From: an uncultured Anaerolineae bacterium
GTDB taxonomy: Bacteria > Chloroflexota > Anaerolineae > Promineifilales > Promineifilaceae
Length of the DNA: 64,000 bases
Direction: 5' to 3'
Assembly (NCBI GenBank): GCA_905479495.1
Contig: CAJQMR010000005.1
Location: forward strand, 372,001 to 436,000
Below the pieces are notes generated by a model. The model did not search any database, was not told where the DNA came from, and worked only from the letters and a program-made list of their open reading frames with translations. Below, piece by piece: positions 43,014 through 51,472 of the stretch (positions are counted from its first letter, which is position 1; the number at the start of each line of letters is the position of its first letter). Both the position numbers and the translations under genes were made by a program.

Positions 43014-44297
43014 ATGGATAAGTTTATGAAGACGAAAAATTTGTTTGCGGTTTTTGGTTTGATTTTTATGCTGTTGGCTGTGGTGGCTTGTGGTGAGCAG
43101 CCAGTTGAGACGACGGCAACGGCCGTTCCCCCCGCCAGCAGCGAAAGCGAAGCAGAACCTACAGCCACACGCCCCAACCAGAGTGGGGTGACCATTTTGG
43201 CTGATGGCTCCGTCGTAGCGGTCCATCCGGTGCTGGCCGTAAGCTTTACCGCCAGCGGGCGACTGCTTGAGTTGGCTGTGCAGCCGGGTGACGAAGTGGC
43301 GGCGGGCGATCTCCTTGCCACGCTGGATGATGCGGCGCTGCTTGACGCTGCAACCAATGCTGAATTACAGGTGGCCCAGTCAGAACTTAATCTGGCGCAA
43401 GCGCAGATTGAATTGGATCGCCTGGTAAATTGGGAACCGGATGAAACGGCAGTTGCCCTGGCAGAGGCCAATCTGGCCGCGGCCCAGGCCCAGTTAGAAA
43501 ATGCTCAAGTATCGGATGCGGCCGCTGGTAACAGCGTGACCTCGGCCAATGTGAGCGTGGCTCAGGCTGAGCGGCAGCTGGCTGATGCCCAAGAGGCGTA
43601 CGACACCGCCTTCGATCCGGGTCGCGAATGGGAGCTGGGCGATCCATTTCGCAAGCAGCTTTTAGAAAATGAACGGGACGCCGCCACGCGCAACTTGCAG
43701 TTTGCCGAAGAAAATTTGCGGGTGGCGCGGGCCAATTACAGCTTAGCCGCTGCTGGCCTGAATAACGATACAGCGCTCAATGCGCAGGCATCCGTGGTGA
43801 GTGCTGAACAGGCATTGGAACAGGCGCAAAAGCCGCCCACAGCCGAACAAATCGAAACGGCGCAGCTCAATGTTTCCCAGGCGGAGCTTTCGTTACAGCA
43901 AAGCCAGCTGAGCCTGGTGCAAGCACAGGACGCGGTGCAGGATGCGCAGCTGACGGCACCCACAGCGGGTACGGTGCTCTCGGTGGAAGTGGCCGAAGGG
44001 GCCATGGTTGGTGCGGGATCACCCATCATCACCCTGCTGGACACAACGCAGTTGGAGTTCCATACCAATAATTTAAGTGAGCGGGATTTGGCCCGCGTGG
44101 AAGCGGGTCAGCCAGTGCAGGTGACGCTCAAAGCGTATCCCAATGATGTGATTGAAGGCAGCGTGGTGCGGATTGGCACACAGGCGACGGGCACGGTGGG
44201 GGATGCGGCCGTCTTTCCCGTCATTGTCTCCATTAGCAGCAGTGAACTGGATATTCGCCCCGGCATGACGGGCCGCGCCGAAATTGCAGGTGAATAG
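43014..44297 (+). CDS. Periplasmic-adaptor (HlyD/MacA-like) lipoprotein
   Basis: 427 residues from ATG at 43014; ATG at 43026 (MKTKNLFAVF) is equally likely because GGATAAG stands in front of it. A lipoprotein signal ends in LAVVACG. The mature part has the first half of a lipoyl-like domain (GRLLELAVQPGDEVAAGDLLATLD), then a very long Ala/Gln-rich coiled coil (about 120-300), the second lipoyl half (APTAGTVLSVEVAEGAMVGAGSPIITLLD), and a beta-barrel end. This is the standard adaptor layout, and it completes the ATPase-permease-adaptor set. Being a lipoprotein fits a cell with one membrane, where it would sit on the outer face. Confidence 0.85.
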   Translation: MDKFMKTKNLFAVFGLIFMLLAVVACGEQPVETTATAVPPASSESEAEPTATRPNQSGVTILADGSVVAVHPVLAVSFTASGRLLELAVQPGDEVAAGDLLATLDDAALLDAATNAELQVAQSELNLAQAQIELDRLVNWEPDETAVALAEANLAAAQAQLENAQVSDAAAGNSVTSANVSVAQAERQLADAQEAYDTAFDPGREWELGDPFRKQLLENERDAATRNLQFAEENLRVARANYSLAAAGLNNDTALNAQASVVSAEQALEQAQKPPTAEQIETAQLNVSQAELSLQQSQLSLVQAQDAVQDAQLTAPTAGTVLSVEVAEGAMVGAGSPIITLLDTTQLEFHTNNLSERDLARVEAGQPVQVTLKAYPNDVIEGSVVRIGTQATGTVGDAAVFPVIVSISSSELDIRPGMTGRAEIAGE

Positions 44298-44338
44298 CCT
44301 TTTTTGTCACAGCGCGCGTGGCGTACACTGAGTTTTTG

Positions 44339-44366
44339 AGCCCCTGTCAAAGCAGGGGCTTTTTTT
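44339..44366 (+). terminator. Rho-independent terminator of the exporter operon
   Basis: AGCCCCTG and CAGGGGCT form a perfect 8-bp stem with the loop TCAAAG, followed by seven T. It lies 41 bases after the adaptor stop codon and just before the convergent YchJ gene. Confidence 0.92.
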
Positions 44367-44387
44367 ATGAGTGGGATATCTGGGTAG

Positions 44388-44792
44388 TTACTTTTCTGGC
44401 ATTGCGGAGATGTAAACCCAACGGCCGTTTCTTAACGCAAACAAACTCCGCTCCGTAAAAGAGGCATCCTGGCCATCTTGCAGTAGCGTAGCGTGGAAGG
44501 TGACAGTAGCCCGGCCATCTTCAAGCGTTGCTTCATCCAAAATTTGCAGACCTAAAAATTGAGTATTTTGGCTAAACTCTTTGAGTGAGTGGCGATGGGC
44601 GGCTTGTTCTTTGGCCGTGCGAGGTGGATTGGGGCGCTCCGTTTGGAGAATAAAGCGCACATCCCCCAAGGCGTAAGCTGTGTAGCGGGCGCGCATTAAT
44701 TCAGTGGGAGACGGCCGTTTCTTTCCCTTATGAACCGGTTGGCAGCAGTCAGCATATGGCTCCCTGCTGTGGCAAGGACAGTTTTCACTCAT
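44388..44792 (-). CDS. YchJ-family SEC-C motif protein
   Basis: 134 residues. The start MSENCPCHSREPYADCCQPVHKG contains the SEC-C zinc motif CxCxS...YxxCCxP typical of the YchJ (UPF0225) family. The rest matches its NTF2-like domain, with LMRARYTAYALGDVRFIL, ATVTFHATLL and the end NGRWVYISA. The molecular role of YchJ is not settled; the SEC-C motif occurs in many proteins that contact other proteins or nucleic acids. The length is normal. It is a single gene, convergent with the exporter operon and divergent from the PadR pair. Confidence 0.86.
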   Translation of the reverse strand: MSENCPCHSREPYADCCQPVHKGKKRPSPTELMRARYTAYALGDVRFILQTERPNPPRTAKEQAAHRHSLKEFSQNTQFLGLQILDEATLEDGRATVTFHATLLQDGQDASFTERSLFALRNGRWVYISAMPEK

Positions 44793-44929
44793 AGTTGGTT
44801 TCTCAAATTCATTGGTAACTTAACGGCCGTCTTTCCTTTAATTCTTTACCCGCTTGGGTCACACTCACGACCAATGATACAGCAGGCAAGGGAATGTAGC
44901 ATGGTCTGCCAACCGAAAAAACCAGCCTC

Positions 44930-44958
44930 TTGACAATTCATGATGCGCCGATTATTAT
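44930..44958 (+). promoter_or_regulatory. Promoter of the padR-like gene
   Basis: A perfect -35 TTGACA (44930-44935) and -10 TATTAT (44953-44958) stand 17 bases apart. The expected start point is at about 44965, next to the palindromic operator. Confidence 0.75.
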
Positions 44959-44966
44959 ATCGCCAA

Positions 44967-44980
44967 ACGTAATATTACGT
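44967..44980 (+). promoter_or_regulatory. Perfect 14-bp palindromic operator ACGTAATATTACGT
   Basis: ACGTAATATTACGT lies directly at the predicted transcription start, 26 bases before the PadR start codon. A palindrome so placed, in front of a PadR gene, is the natural site for autorepression. Confidence 0.7.
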
Positions 44981-45005
44981 GAGACGTAGTAGTTGGAGAC
45001 AACGT

Positions 45006-45320
45006 ATGAGTTTTGACGATATGGGGCGCTTTTCTGATCCAGCCCTGCTTATTCTAACCAGTCTGGCTAATGGGCCAACGCATGGCTATGGCATGATGGA
45101 AGACATTGCGGCTTTTGCTGGGGTGAAGCTGGGGCCGGGCACATTGTATGGAGCGCTGGCCCGGCTGGAAAAACTGGCCTGGATTGAACCTTTACCGATG
45201 GACGACCGGAAACGGCCGTATCGCTTGACCCCCTCTGGCAAAGAAGCGTTGCAACAACGTCTCGCGAGCCTTCACGCCATCACTGAGCTTGGGCAAGCAC
45301 GCTTGGGAAGTGCCACATGA
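45006..45320 (+). CDS. PadR-family transcriptional regulator
   Basis: 104 residues from the ATG at 45006 (GGAG upstream). It is one winged helix of PadR type: DPALLILTSLANGPTHGYGMMEDIAAF, then VKLGPGTLYGALARLEKLAWIEPL and the wing RPYRLTPSGKEAL. The short form lacks a long C-terminal dimerisation domain. PadR regulators repress nearby membrane-protein or transporter genes and let go on ligand binding. The stop codon overlaps the start of the next gene by ATGA, a common pairing with an integral membrane protein. The promoter has a perfect palindrome at the transcription start, so it probably represses itself and its partner. Confidence 0.9.
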   Translation: MSFDDMGRFSDPALLILTSLANGPTHGYGMMEDIAAFAGVKLGPGTLYGALARLEKLAWIEPLPMDDRKRPYRLTPSGKEALQQRLASLHAITELGQARLGSAT

Positions 45321-46129
45321 AACAAGCAATCATCAAACTGTTGCTATTGCTCTACCCACCGGCCTGGCGGCAGCGCTACGGTGAAGAATACCGCGCGCTG
45401 CTAGAAGAAATGCCGTTCACTTTTGGCGCTGGGCTGGATAGCATACAAGGTGCTCTGGATGCCCACCTGCATCCGGAATGGATAAAATTAGGGAGATGGC
45501 CAATGAATCAAAAACGTTCTTTTCGAATTGCGGGGAACGCCGCATTTTTAAGCGCCTTATTGCTTATTGCAGGTGTACTCAGTGCCAGCTACATACCGGA
45601 AGGTGATGCTGAGTTTTTGCTTTTGCTGACACCAATTGCCTTACTGCCCATTGTCATTGTCCTGCACAGTTTATATTCCCGTGTGATGCCTAAAGCGAGT
45701 TTGATAACGGCCGTTATTGGCAGCGTTAGCATGGGAACATTTCTCTTCGCCTCAATCATAGGGCTCATGGCAGAAATAGGGAACCTTAGCCTTGGTACCG
45801 TGCCCTTTGCCTGGCTGTTTCAAATAGTCATTGCCTTCATCGGTGTCTGGATAATCAGCGCGGCGCTGCTTGGTTGGCGTACGCGTTGTTTACCTAATGG
45901 CCTGCCCGCAATGATGTCCACCAGTGGCTTTGGCTGGGCTGTGATGTTCTTCGGCATCATTCTTGCCAGCCAGGGGAACGGACAAGTTAGCCAACAATTT
46001 TCAGCATTTATGGGTGCTGGTTTGGCTTTGTGGCTTATTACCCACTGCATTTGGACTATTTGGCTTGGCACCTGGTTTTGGCGACAAACCGGATTTTATG
46101 GGTTCGACAAACTCGAAATTTCTTCGTAG
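45317..46129 (+). CDS. PadR-partner integral membrane protein
   Basis: 270 residues. The N-terminal 60 residues (LLYPPAWRQRYGEEYRALLEE) form a soluble helical segment often seen in the protein encoded after PadR genes. Five to six membrane helices follow (about 70-90, 98-115, 123-145, 158-180, 193-212, 222-245). The start ATG overlaps the PadR stop. No transport or enzyme motif was found. Its role is unknown; translational coupling and shared control suggest that it is what the regulator controls. Its last 34 bases overlap the convergent Tag gene. Confidence 0.75.
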   Translation: MKQAIIKLLLLLYPPAWRQRYGEEYRALLEEMPFTFGAGLDSIQGALDAHLHPEWIKLGRWPMNQKRSFRIAGNAAFLSALLLIAGVLSASYIPEGDAEFLLLLTPIALLPIVIVLHSLYSRVMPKASLITAVIGSVSMGTFLFASIIGLMAEIGNLSLGTVPFAWLFQIVIAFIGVWIISAALLGWRTRCLPNGLPAMMSTSGFGWAVMFFGIILASQGNGQVSQQFSAFMGAGLALWLITHCIWTIWLGTWFWRQTGFYGFDKLEISS

Positions 46130-46686
46130 CGGAAACAACTGATTATGTGATCATTGACCATCCCCACAGCCTGCATAAAGGCATAGATGATGGTGGGGCC
46201 AACAAAGCTGAAGCCTCGTTTCTTCAGCGCTTTGGACATGGCCTGCGATTCTTTTGTTTCCGTCGGAACCTCCTCCATGCTGCGCCAACTGTTTTGGCGG
46301 GAACGGCCGTCTACAAATCCCCACAAAAAGGTACTAAACGACCCTTCCTTCTCCATGATTTCCAGGTAGCCTCGCGCATTTTTTACCGCTGACTGCACCT
46401 TGAGCCGGTTGCGCACAATACCTGGATTTTGCAGCAGCTCGGCAATCTTGGCCTCATCGTAGCGAGCGATCTTTTCTGGATCGAACTGGTCAAATGCAGC
46501 CCAGTAATTTTCTCGCTTGCGCAAAATGGTGATCCAGCTCAGGCCCGCTTGCGCGCCATCCAAAATGAGCTTGGCAAAGAGGCGCTGGTCATCATATTCA
46601 GGAACGCCCCATTCTTCATCGTGGTAGCGCACATACAAAGGATCATCACCACACCAGTGACAGCGGGGTACGATTTGACTTACCAT
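46096..46686 (-). CDS. tag: DNA-3-methyladenine glycosylase I
   Basis: 196 residues from the ATG at 46686. The first part, CHWCGDDPLYVRYHDEEWG, has the Cys and His zinc ligands and the catalytic-pocket Glu-Trp-Gly of Tag enzymes. The middle LFAKLILDGAQAGLSWITILRKRENY and the end FSFVGPTIIYAFMQAVGMVNDH with the following Cys (second zinc pair) are also diagnostic. The enzyme removes 3-methyladenine from alkylated DNA in the cytosol. Its 3' end overlaps the convergent membrane-protein gene by 34 bases. A longer frame upstream exists but has no better ribosome site. Confidence 0.92.
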   Translation of the reverse strand: MVSQIVPRCHWCGDDPLYVRYHDEEWGVPEYDDQRLFAKLILDGAQAGLSWITILRKRENYWAAFDQFDPEKIARYDEAKIAELLQNPGIVRNRLKVQSAVKNARGYLEIMEKEGSFSTFLWGFVDGRSRQNSWRSMEEVPTETKESQAMSKALKKRGFSFVGPTIIYAFMQAVGMVNDHIISCFRYEEISSLSNP

Positions 46687-46811
46687 TTTTAAAACTCCTA
46701 CGTTCAAGCTATTTCCGAAATGATCAACTAACCGATTAATGTTTCTACATCTTTCAGTATTTGGCAAATGCAAAGGGTATCAGGCGCTTGCGTGAGCTTG
46801 CTCGTTATCAA

Positions 46812-46827
46812 CCGTTAACGTTAACGG
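46812..46827 (+). promoter_or_regulatory. Distal operator CCGTTAACGTTAACGG
   Basis: A perfect 16-bp palindrome with a central CG, the form typical of LacI-family operators. It contains the same 12-bp core as the site at 46980, 166 bases downstream. Confidence 0.6.
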
Positions 46828-46943
46828 GAAATGTGATTTGGTATCAATGTTGCCCAATTTGGCAAACCAAAGTTCATAATTTTTTACAAAAATGTCGCGG
46901 ATAATCGCACATTTTTCAGGCCGAACTGCCGGATTTAGGCAAA

Positions 46944-46991
46944 TTGACACCAAAGATCGGGTATGTTAAACTGGATTTTGTTAACGTTAAC
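46944..46991 (+). promoter_or_regulatory. Promoter of the YesNM/sugar-transport unit with overlapping operator
   Basis: A -35 TTGACA (46944-46949) and a weak -10 TAAACT (46967-46972) stand 17 bases apart. The palindrome GTTAACGTTAAC (46980-46991) covers the expected start point. Together with the copy at 46814 it would allow repression by DNA looping. Confidence 0.62.
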
Positions 46992-47049
46992 GGAAGATAT
47001 TCCCTTCAGGCAAAACAGCATCAGGTGACATTTTAATAGGAGAGGAACC

Positions 47050-48627
47050 ATGTCGTACAAAGTTTTCCTTGTCGAAGATGAAATCGTCGCTAGAGAAGGC
47101 ATTCGAGACAATGTTGACTGGCAGTCGGCTGGTTTTGAGTTTTGTGGCGAAGCACCTGATGGCGAAATTGCTCTTCCCCTTATCCAAAAATTACAACCCG
47201 ATGTCATCATAACCGATATCAAGATGCCCTTCATGGATGGGCTGCAATTGTGCAAGGTCGTTCGGGAGCAAATGCCCTGGGTGAAGATCATCATTCTGAG
47301 TGGCCATGATGAGTTCGATTACGCGCAATCGGCTATTAAGCTGGGCGTCACGGAATATTTGCTTAAGCCCATCAGCGCCAATGAAATACAAAATGTGCTG
47401 CAAACTGTTGCCACAGCGCTCAATCAAGAGAGTGAAGAGCGAGCAAATCTTAAAGAATTGCAGAGCCAGATCAAGGATGTGTTGGCGTTGCAGCGAGAAC
47501 GTTTGTTGCTGCAATTGATGGTCGGTGGTGTCTCTTCTACAGCGGCCATTGAGCAGTGTCGGCAAATTGGCTTGGATATTATTGCGCAGCATTATCTGGT
47601 GATTCTGCTTAAAGTTCATTTGCCTGAAAATAGAGGGCAGATAGATTTTGCCAGGTATCATGAAATCCAGAGCAAGGTGGCTAATTTAGTCAACAAGCAT
47701 TCAGGTGCCTTTTTCACCCAAAAAAGTATTGAAGAGTTGTTGTTGATCATGACTGGAGAAGATGCTGAACATCTGAAACAGGATGGGTTGTTTTTAGCCG
47801 GTTTGATCCAACAAGATATTGAAGCGGAGACGGGGCATCGGGTATCTGTTGGTGTTGGTACGGTACAACAACGGCTAACGGATATTTTTCATTCTTTTGC
47901 TGAGGCATTAACGGCCGTATCCCCATCACCCCCAAACAAACCCCTTTGCCAACAAAGCCACCTGTCAAAAATGCTCAATCTGGAAGCATCAGCTATTGAC
48001 CAACAGTTAAAAAGCGGCCTGATGAGCGAATTTGACATCTTTTTTGACACGCATCTTCAGCCGCTTAGCGAAGCTGCCCTGCAATCCACTCTAATAAAAC
48101 ATTATCTGTTTGTTGACCTCATTTTAACGGCCGCGCAATTTGTGAACGATCTGGAAGGTGAGGCCAACAAAATCATCCCTGTTATAGACGATATTGAAGG
48201 CTTTCTGGCCAATATCCAAACAATCGACCAGATGAGAGAAGCCGTTAGAAACATATTTGCCGCAGTGCTAATGTTTAGAAACAATCAGGCGCAATACGAA
48301 AAAACCAAACTTATTTTTCAGGCCAAAGATTTTATTGATACCCATTTTGCCGATCCCAACTTATTGTTGAATGAGGTGGCGGCCACCGTGAATTTAAGTC
48401 CTAGCCATTTCAGCGTGGTGTTTGGTCGAGAAACAGGTGAATCATTTAAAGATTACTTGACGCGCGTCAGAATTGAGAGAGCCAAAGAGCTGTTGCGGAC
48501 CACCAACATGAAATGCTCTGAAGTTGCTTATGAAAGTGGCTACAGTGACCCACATTATTTTAGTTACGTTTTCAGAAAAAACACGGGTTTACCGCCACAA
48601 CAGTTTCGACAGCTGCCCCAAATTTAG
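47050..48627 (+). CDS. YesN-type response regulator (REC plus AraC DNA-binding domain)
   Basis: 525 residues with GGAGAGG before the ATG. The receiver domain (about 1-120) has the acidic pair EDE near residue 11, the phospho-acceptor Asp in VIITDIKMPFMDG (about residue 56) and Lys in EYLLKPI. A middle helical region of about 280 residues follows. The C-terminal AraC-type double helix-turn-helix (about 425-525) contains LNEVAATVNLSPSHFSVVFGRETGESF and CSEVAYESGYSDPHYFSYVFRKNTG. Such regulators sit beside YesM kinases and switch on sugar-uptake genes. It is the first gene of a plus-strand unit that leads into a sugar ABC transporter. Confidence 0.9.
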   Translation: MSYKVFLVEDEIVAREGIRDNVDWQSAGFEFCGEAPDGEIALPLIQKLQPDVIITDIKMPFMDGLQLCKVVREQMPWVKIIILSGHDEFDYAQSAIKLGVTEYLLKPISANEIQNVLQTVATALNQESEERANLKELQSQIKDVLALQRERLLLQLMVGGVSSTAAIEQCRQIGLDIIAQHYLVILLKVHLPENRGQIDFARYHEIQSKVANLVNKHSGAFFTQKSIEELLLIMTGEDAEHLKQDGLFLAGLIQQDIEAETGHRVSVGVGTVQQRLTDIFHSFAEALTAVSPSPPNKPLCQQSHLSKMLNLEASAIDQQLKSGLMSEFDIFFDTHLQPLSEAALQSTLIKHYLFVDLILTAAQFVNDLEGEANKIIPVIDDIEGFLANIQTIDQMREAVRNIFAAVLMFRNNQAQYEKTKLIFQAKDFIDTHFADPNLLLNEVAATVNLSPSHFSVVFGRETGESFKDYLTRVRIERAKELLRTTNMKCSEVAYESGYSDPHYFSYVFRKNTGLPPQQFRQLPQI

Positions 48628-48677
48628 AAAACAAACTGAAGCCAGCCTGACGCACCCTTATTGCAGGAGAGCCAGCC

Positions 48678-50198
48678 ATGATGAATGCTGAGATCATCGT
48701 CAGTGAACCGACCCCCAGATATTTAGAGAAGTTCATCACGCTATTTGCCAGCGTGCGGTTTTCATTGCGCACAAAAATATTACTCTCGTTTTTCACCGTC
48801 ATTTTGTTGCTCTCAGCAATGAACATTTTGTTGATCATGGAAGTGATCCGGTTTAATCGTCAATACGATGCCATTATTACCAATATCACAACCGCCAACA
48901 GCATTAACGGCTTCATCAAACCCTCAATTGATACAGAAATGTGGAATGTTGTTTCGGGCAAGACTGAATTTACTGCGGGCAATCAATATGAAATTATTCA
49001 ACAGGTCAACAGCCAAATTGAAACAATGATGGCTAACGCGGAATCTGACAAGTCCAGAATCAAGCTGGAAGTGATTCACAGAACGATGAATACCCTGACT
49101 CATTACGTCGATAAAATGGGGCAGCAGATAGATGCAGGTAGTCGCGTTGCGGAAAATGAACAGGTGCTAGAGGACATTCGCGGTGTTTCGGCCGTTGTTG
49201 AAGAGAGCGTTCAAGACTATATGCTGTTTGAGGTGAACCAGGCTGAACAGCAATATAAGGAAAACCAGGCCCGCTTTACCCGACTCTCTCTTTTTTACAT
49301 GATTTTGCTGCCAGGTGTGATTGGTTTTTCTATTCTGGCGGCGTGGATCATTTCTGCCAGTATTTATATTCCCATCAAAAAATTACATGATGTGACGACA
49401 ACGATCACCGGGGAAGATTTACAGGCGTTGGTAACCACGCACAACGTGGATGAAATTACGGAATTGGGCATAAGCTTTAACTTGATGATCGGCCGTATCC
49501 GAGAATTGGTAAATGCCAAGCTGAGGGAACAGGAAAACCTGAAAAAAGCCGAATTAAAAGCATTGCAGGCCCAGATAAACCCGCACTTTTTATACAACAC
49601 GCTTGATACCATTGTTTGGATGGCCGAGTCTAATAAAACCGGTCAGGTGATAGATATTGTCCGAGCCTTATCCAGCTTCTTTAGAATCGCTTTGAGCAAG
49701 GGAAAAGAGTGGATATCCCTCCGGCAAGAGATTGAGCACGTGAGCAGTTACCTCACCATCCAAAAAATGCGCTATCGGGATATTTTGGATTATAAAATTG
49801 AAGTAGAGGAAGAATTACTGGACAGCACTATTTTAAAATTAACCCTCCAACCCCTGGTTGAAAATGCCTTGTATCATGGCATTAAAACAAAAAGGAATGG
49901 CGGGACGATTGTGGTGCGGGCGAAACGGATTGGAGAGGAGAATGTCTTATTAGACGTTCAGGATGATGGCGTTGGATTTACTCCCTACAAGTTGGCGCAA
50001 CTTCAGGATTCATTGGCGGAGGATTTGGATGAGATTTCTATGGGGGAAGGTGGCTTTGGTTTAAAGAATGTACACAAGAGAATTCAGCTTTATTATGGGA
50101 AGGAATACGGACTTTCTATTCAAAGCCAATATCGGGGTGGTACACACGTTTCGGTGACAATACCGCGACGGTGTACACCTAATCGACCGGATATGTGA
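48678..50198 (+). CDS. YesM-type sensor histidine kinase
   Basis: 506 residues. A first membrane helix (about 38-58) and a second (about 205-230) enclose an extracytoplasmic helical sensor of about 145 residues. A HAMP domain follows (about 230-285, LHDVTTTITGEDLQAL), then the His_kinase domain with ALQAQINPHFLYNTLD (acceptor His near residue 303) and the ATPase domain with LQPLVENALYHGI, DDGVGF and GGFGLKNVHKRIQLYYG. All catalytic parts look intact. It is coupled to the regulator before it (50-base gap) and to the binding protein after it. The sensor may read the loaded sugar-binding protein, as in other YesM systems. Confidence 0.9.
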   Translation: MMNAEIIVSEPTPRYLEKFITLFASVRFSLRTKILLSFFTVILLLSAMNILLIMEVIRFNRQYDAIITNITTANSINGFIKPSIDTEMWNVVSGKTEFTAGNQYEIIQQVNSQIETMMANAESDKSRIKLEVIHRTMNTLTHYVDKMGQQIDAGSRVAENEQVLEDIRGVSAVVEESVQDYMLFEVNQAEQQYKENQARFTRLSLFYMILLPGVIGFSILAAWIISASIYIPIKKLHDVTTTITGEDLQALVTTHNVDEITELGISFNLMIGRIRELVNAKLREQENLKKAELKALQAQINPHFLYNTLDTIVWMAESNKTGQVIDIVRALSSFFRIALSKGKEWISLRQEIEHVSSYLTIQKMRYRDILDYKIEVEEELLDSTILKLTLQPLVENALYHGIKTKRNGGTIVVRAKRIGEENVLLDVQDDGVGFTPYKLAQLQDSLAEDLDEISMGEGGFGLKNVHKRIQLYYGKEYGLSIQSQYRGGTHVSVTIPRRCTPNRPDM

Positions 50199-50203
50199 GA
50201 ACG

Positions 50204-51211
50204 ATGCGTAGATTTCTAAAACGAATAAGTTTCGGATCAATCTTGCTGACTCTTTTGCTGGCAGCCTGTCAATCAGATGCCCCATCAAATGTGGTAAATT
50301 CTGCTCCTATAGTGGAAGCAGAGGATGGCACGATTGCCTATGAAGAACTGGTTGTTGGTTATTCTCAAATTGGGGCTGAGAGTGAATGGCGCACGGGAAA
50401 CACCGACTCCATAAAAGAAGCCGCTGAGAATTTAGGTGTGGAGCTGATCTTTTCGGATGGCCAGCAAAAACAAGAAAATCAAATTAAAGCGATTCGTACG
50501 TTTATTGCCCAGCAGGTTGATGTCATTGGCGTCTCCCCTGTTGTAGAGACAGGGTGGGATTCTGTTTTTCAGGAAGCGAAGGATGCTGGGATTCCCATCA
50601 TATTGGTTGACAGGCGAGCCGATGTGGCTGAGGATTTGTATACCAGCTATCTGGGATCAGATTTTGTAGAGGAGGGGCGAAACGCGGCAAACGTGATGGT
50701 GGATTTGTTAGATGGGGGCGGCACGATTGTTGAGTTGGTCGGGACTATTGGTTCGGCGCCGGCCATTGATCGGTATGCTGGGTTCCGGGAAATTATCAAA
50801 GATTATCCAGAAATTGAAATCATTGCCTCTGAAACCGGTGACTTTACTAGGGCAAAAGGGGAAGAAGTGATGGGAGATTTCTTGCAAATCTATGGGGAAG
50901 AAATCGATGCTGTCTATGCCCATAATGATGATATGGCGATTGGGGCGATTCGGGCTATTGAGGCGTATGGTCTAAAGCCAGGTGAGGATATTAAGATTGT
51001 CTCTATTGATGCTATTCGCGATGCGTTTCAGGCAATGATTGATGGCAAGTTGAATGCCACCATTGAATGTAATCCATTGCTGGGACCACAGTTTTTCGAG
51101 CTGGCTTTGAAGGTGGCTAACGGTGAATCTGTACCGAAATGGATACCCTCCGAAGAAAAGATATTTTTTCCAGAAGGGGCTGAAGAAATTTTGCCGACGC
51201 GGCGGTATTGA
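50204..51211 (+). CDS. YtfQ-like sugar-binding lipoprotein 1
   Basis: 335 residues from the ATG at 50204; a GTG at 50195 overlapping the kinase stop is also possible. The signal ends in the lipobox LLLAACQ. The mature part is a type 1 periplasmic-binding fold (about 50-330) with AGAESEWRTG-type start, DGQQKQENQIKAIRTFI, SPVVETGWDSV, VDRRADV, TGDFTRAKGEEV and YAHNDDMAIGAIRAIE. This pattern is that of the galactofuranose-binding protein YtfQ. A second, close relative is encoded 262 bases downstream. Its place directly behind the kinase, with a terminator after it, suggests it serves sensing more than uptake. Confidence 0.85.
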   Translation: MRRFLKRISFGSILLTLLLAACQSDAPSNVVNSAPIVEAEDGTIAYEELVVGYSQIGAESEWRTGNTDSIKEAAENLGVELIFSDGQQKQENQIKAIRTFIAQQVDVIGVSPVVETGWDSVFQEAKDAGIPIILVDRRADVAEDLYTSYLGSDFVEEGRNAANVMVDLLDGGGTIVELVGTIGSAPAIDRYAGFREIIKDYPEIEIIASETGDFTRAKGEEVMGDFLQIYGEEIDAVYAHNDDMAIGAIRAIEAYGLKPGEDIKIVSIDAIRDAFQAMIDGKLNATIECNPLLGPQFFELALKVANGESVPKWIPSEEKIFFPEGAEEILPTRRY

Positions 51212-51282
51212 TGGAGGCTGGGGAGAAGGATACGGCCGTATCCCTTTCCCAAAAAAATCTAACATTCATCGAATAAAATCTA

Positions 51283-51305
51283 ACCCTCCGCCAGGAGGGG
51301 TTTTT
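51283..51305 (+). terminator. Terminator between the two sugar-binding-protein genes
   Basis: ACCCTCC and GGAGGGGT pair around GCCA and are followed by a run of T (TTTTTC). It lies 72 bases past the first binding-protein stop and divides the regulator unit from the transporter unit. Confidence 0.82.
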
Positions 51306-51355
51306 CGTATCCTATAAAACAAACCCAAACTGTAAAAGATGCCCAAAAAAACCAA

Positions 51356-51426
51356 TTGATTGTTGTTTACTTTAACCGGTATGATGGACACAGTACCGTT
51401 TCATTTTATCCCGGGTGAAATGAAAC
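51356..51426 (+). promoter_or_regulatory. Promoter and leader inverted repeat of the transporter operon
   Basis: A -35 TTGATT (51356-51361) and -10 TATGAT (51380-51385) stand 18 bases apart. Just after the expected start point, GTTTCATTT (51398-51406) and AAATGAAAC (51418-51426) form a 9-bp inverted repeat. It may be an operator for the YesN-like regulator or an mRNA hairpin. Confidence 0.55.
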
Positions 51427-51472
51427 CCTTATCCATTACCCCGTTCCACACTAGAAGAAGGAGATCAAATAA

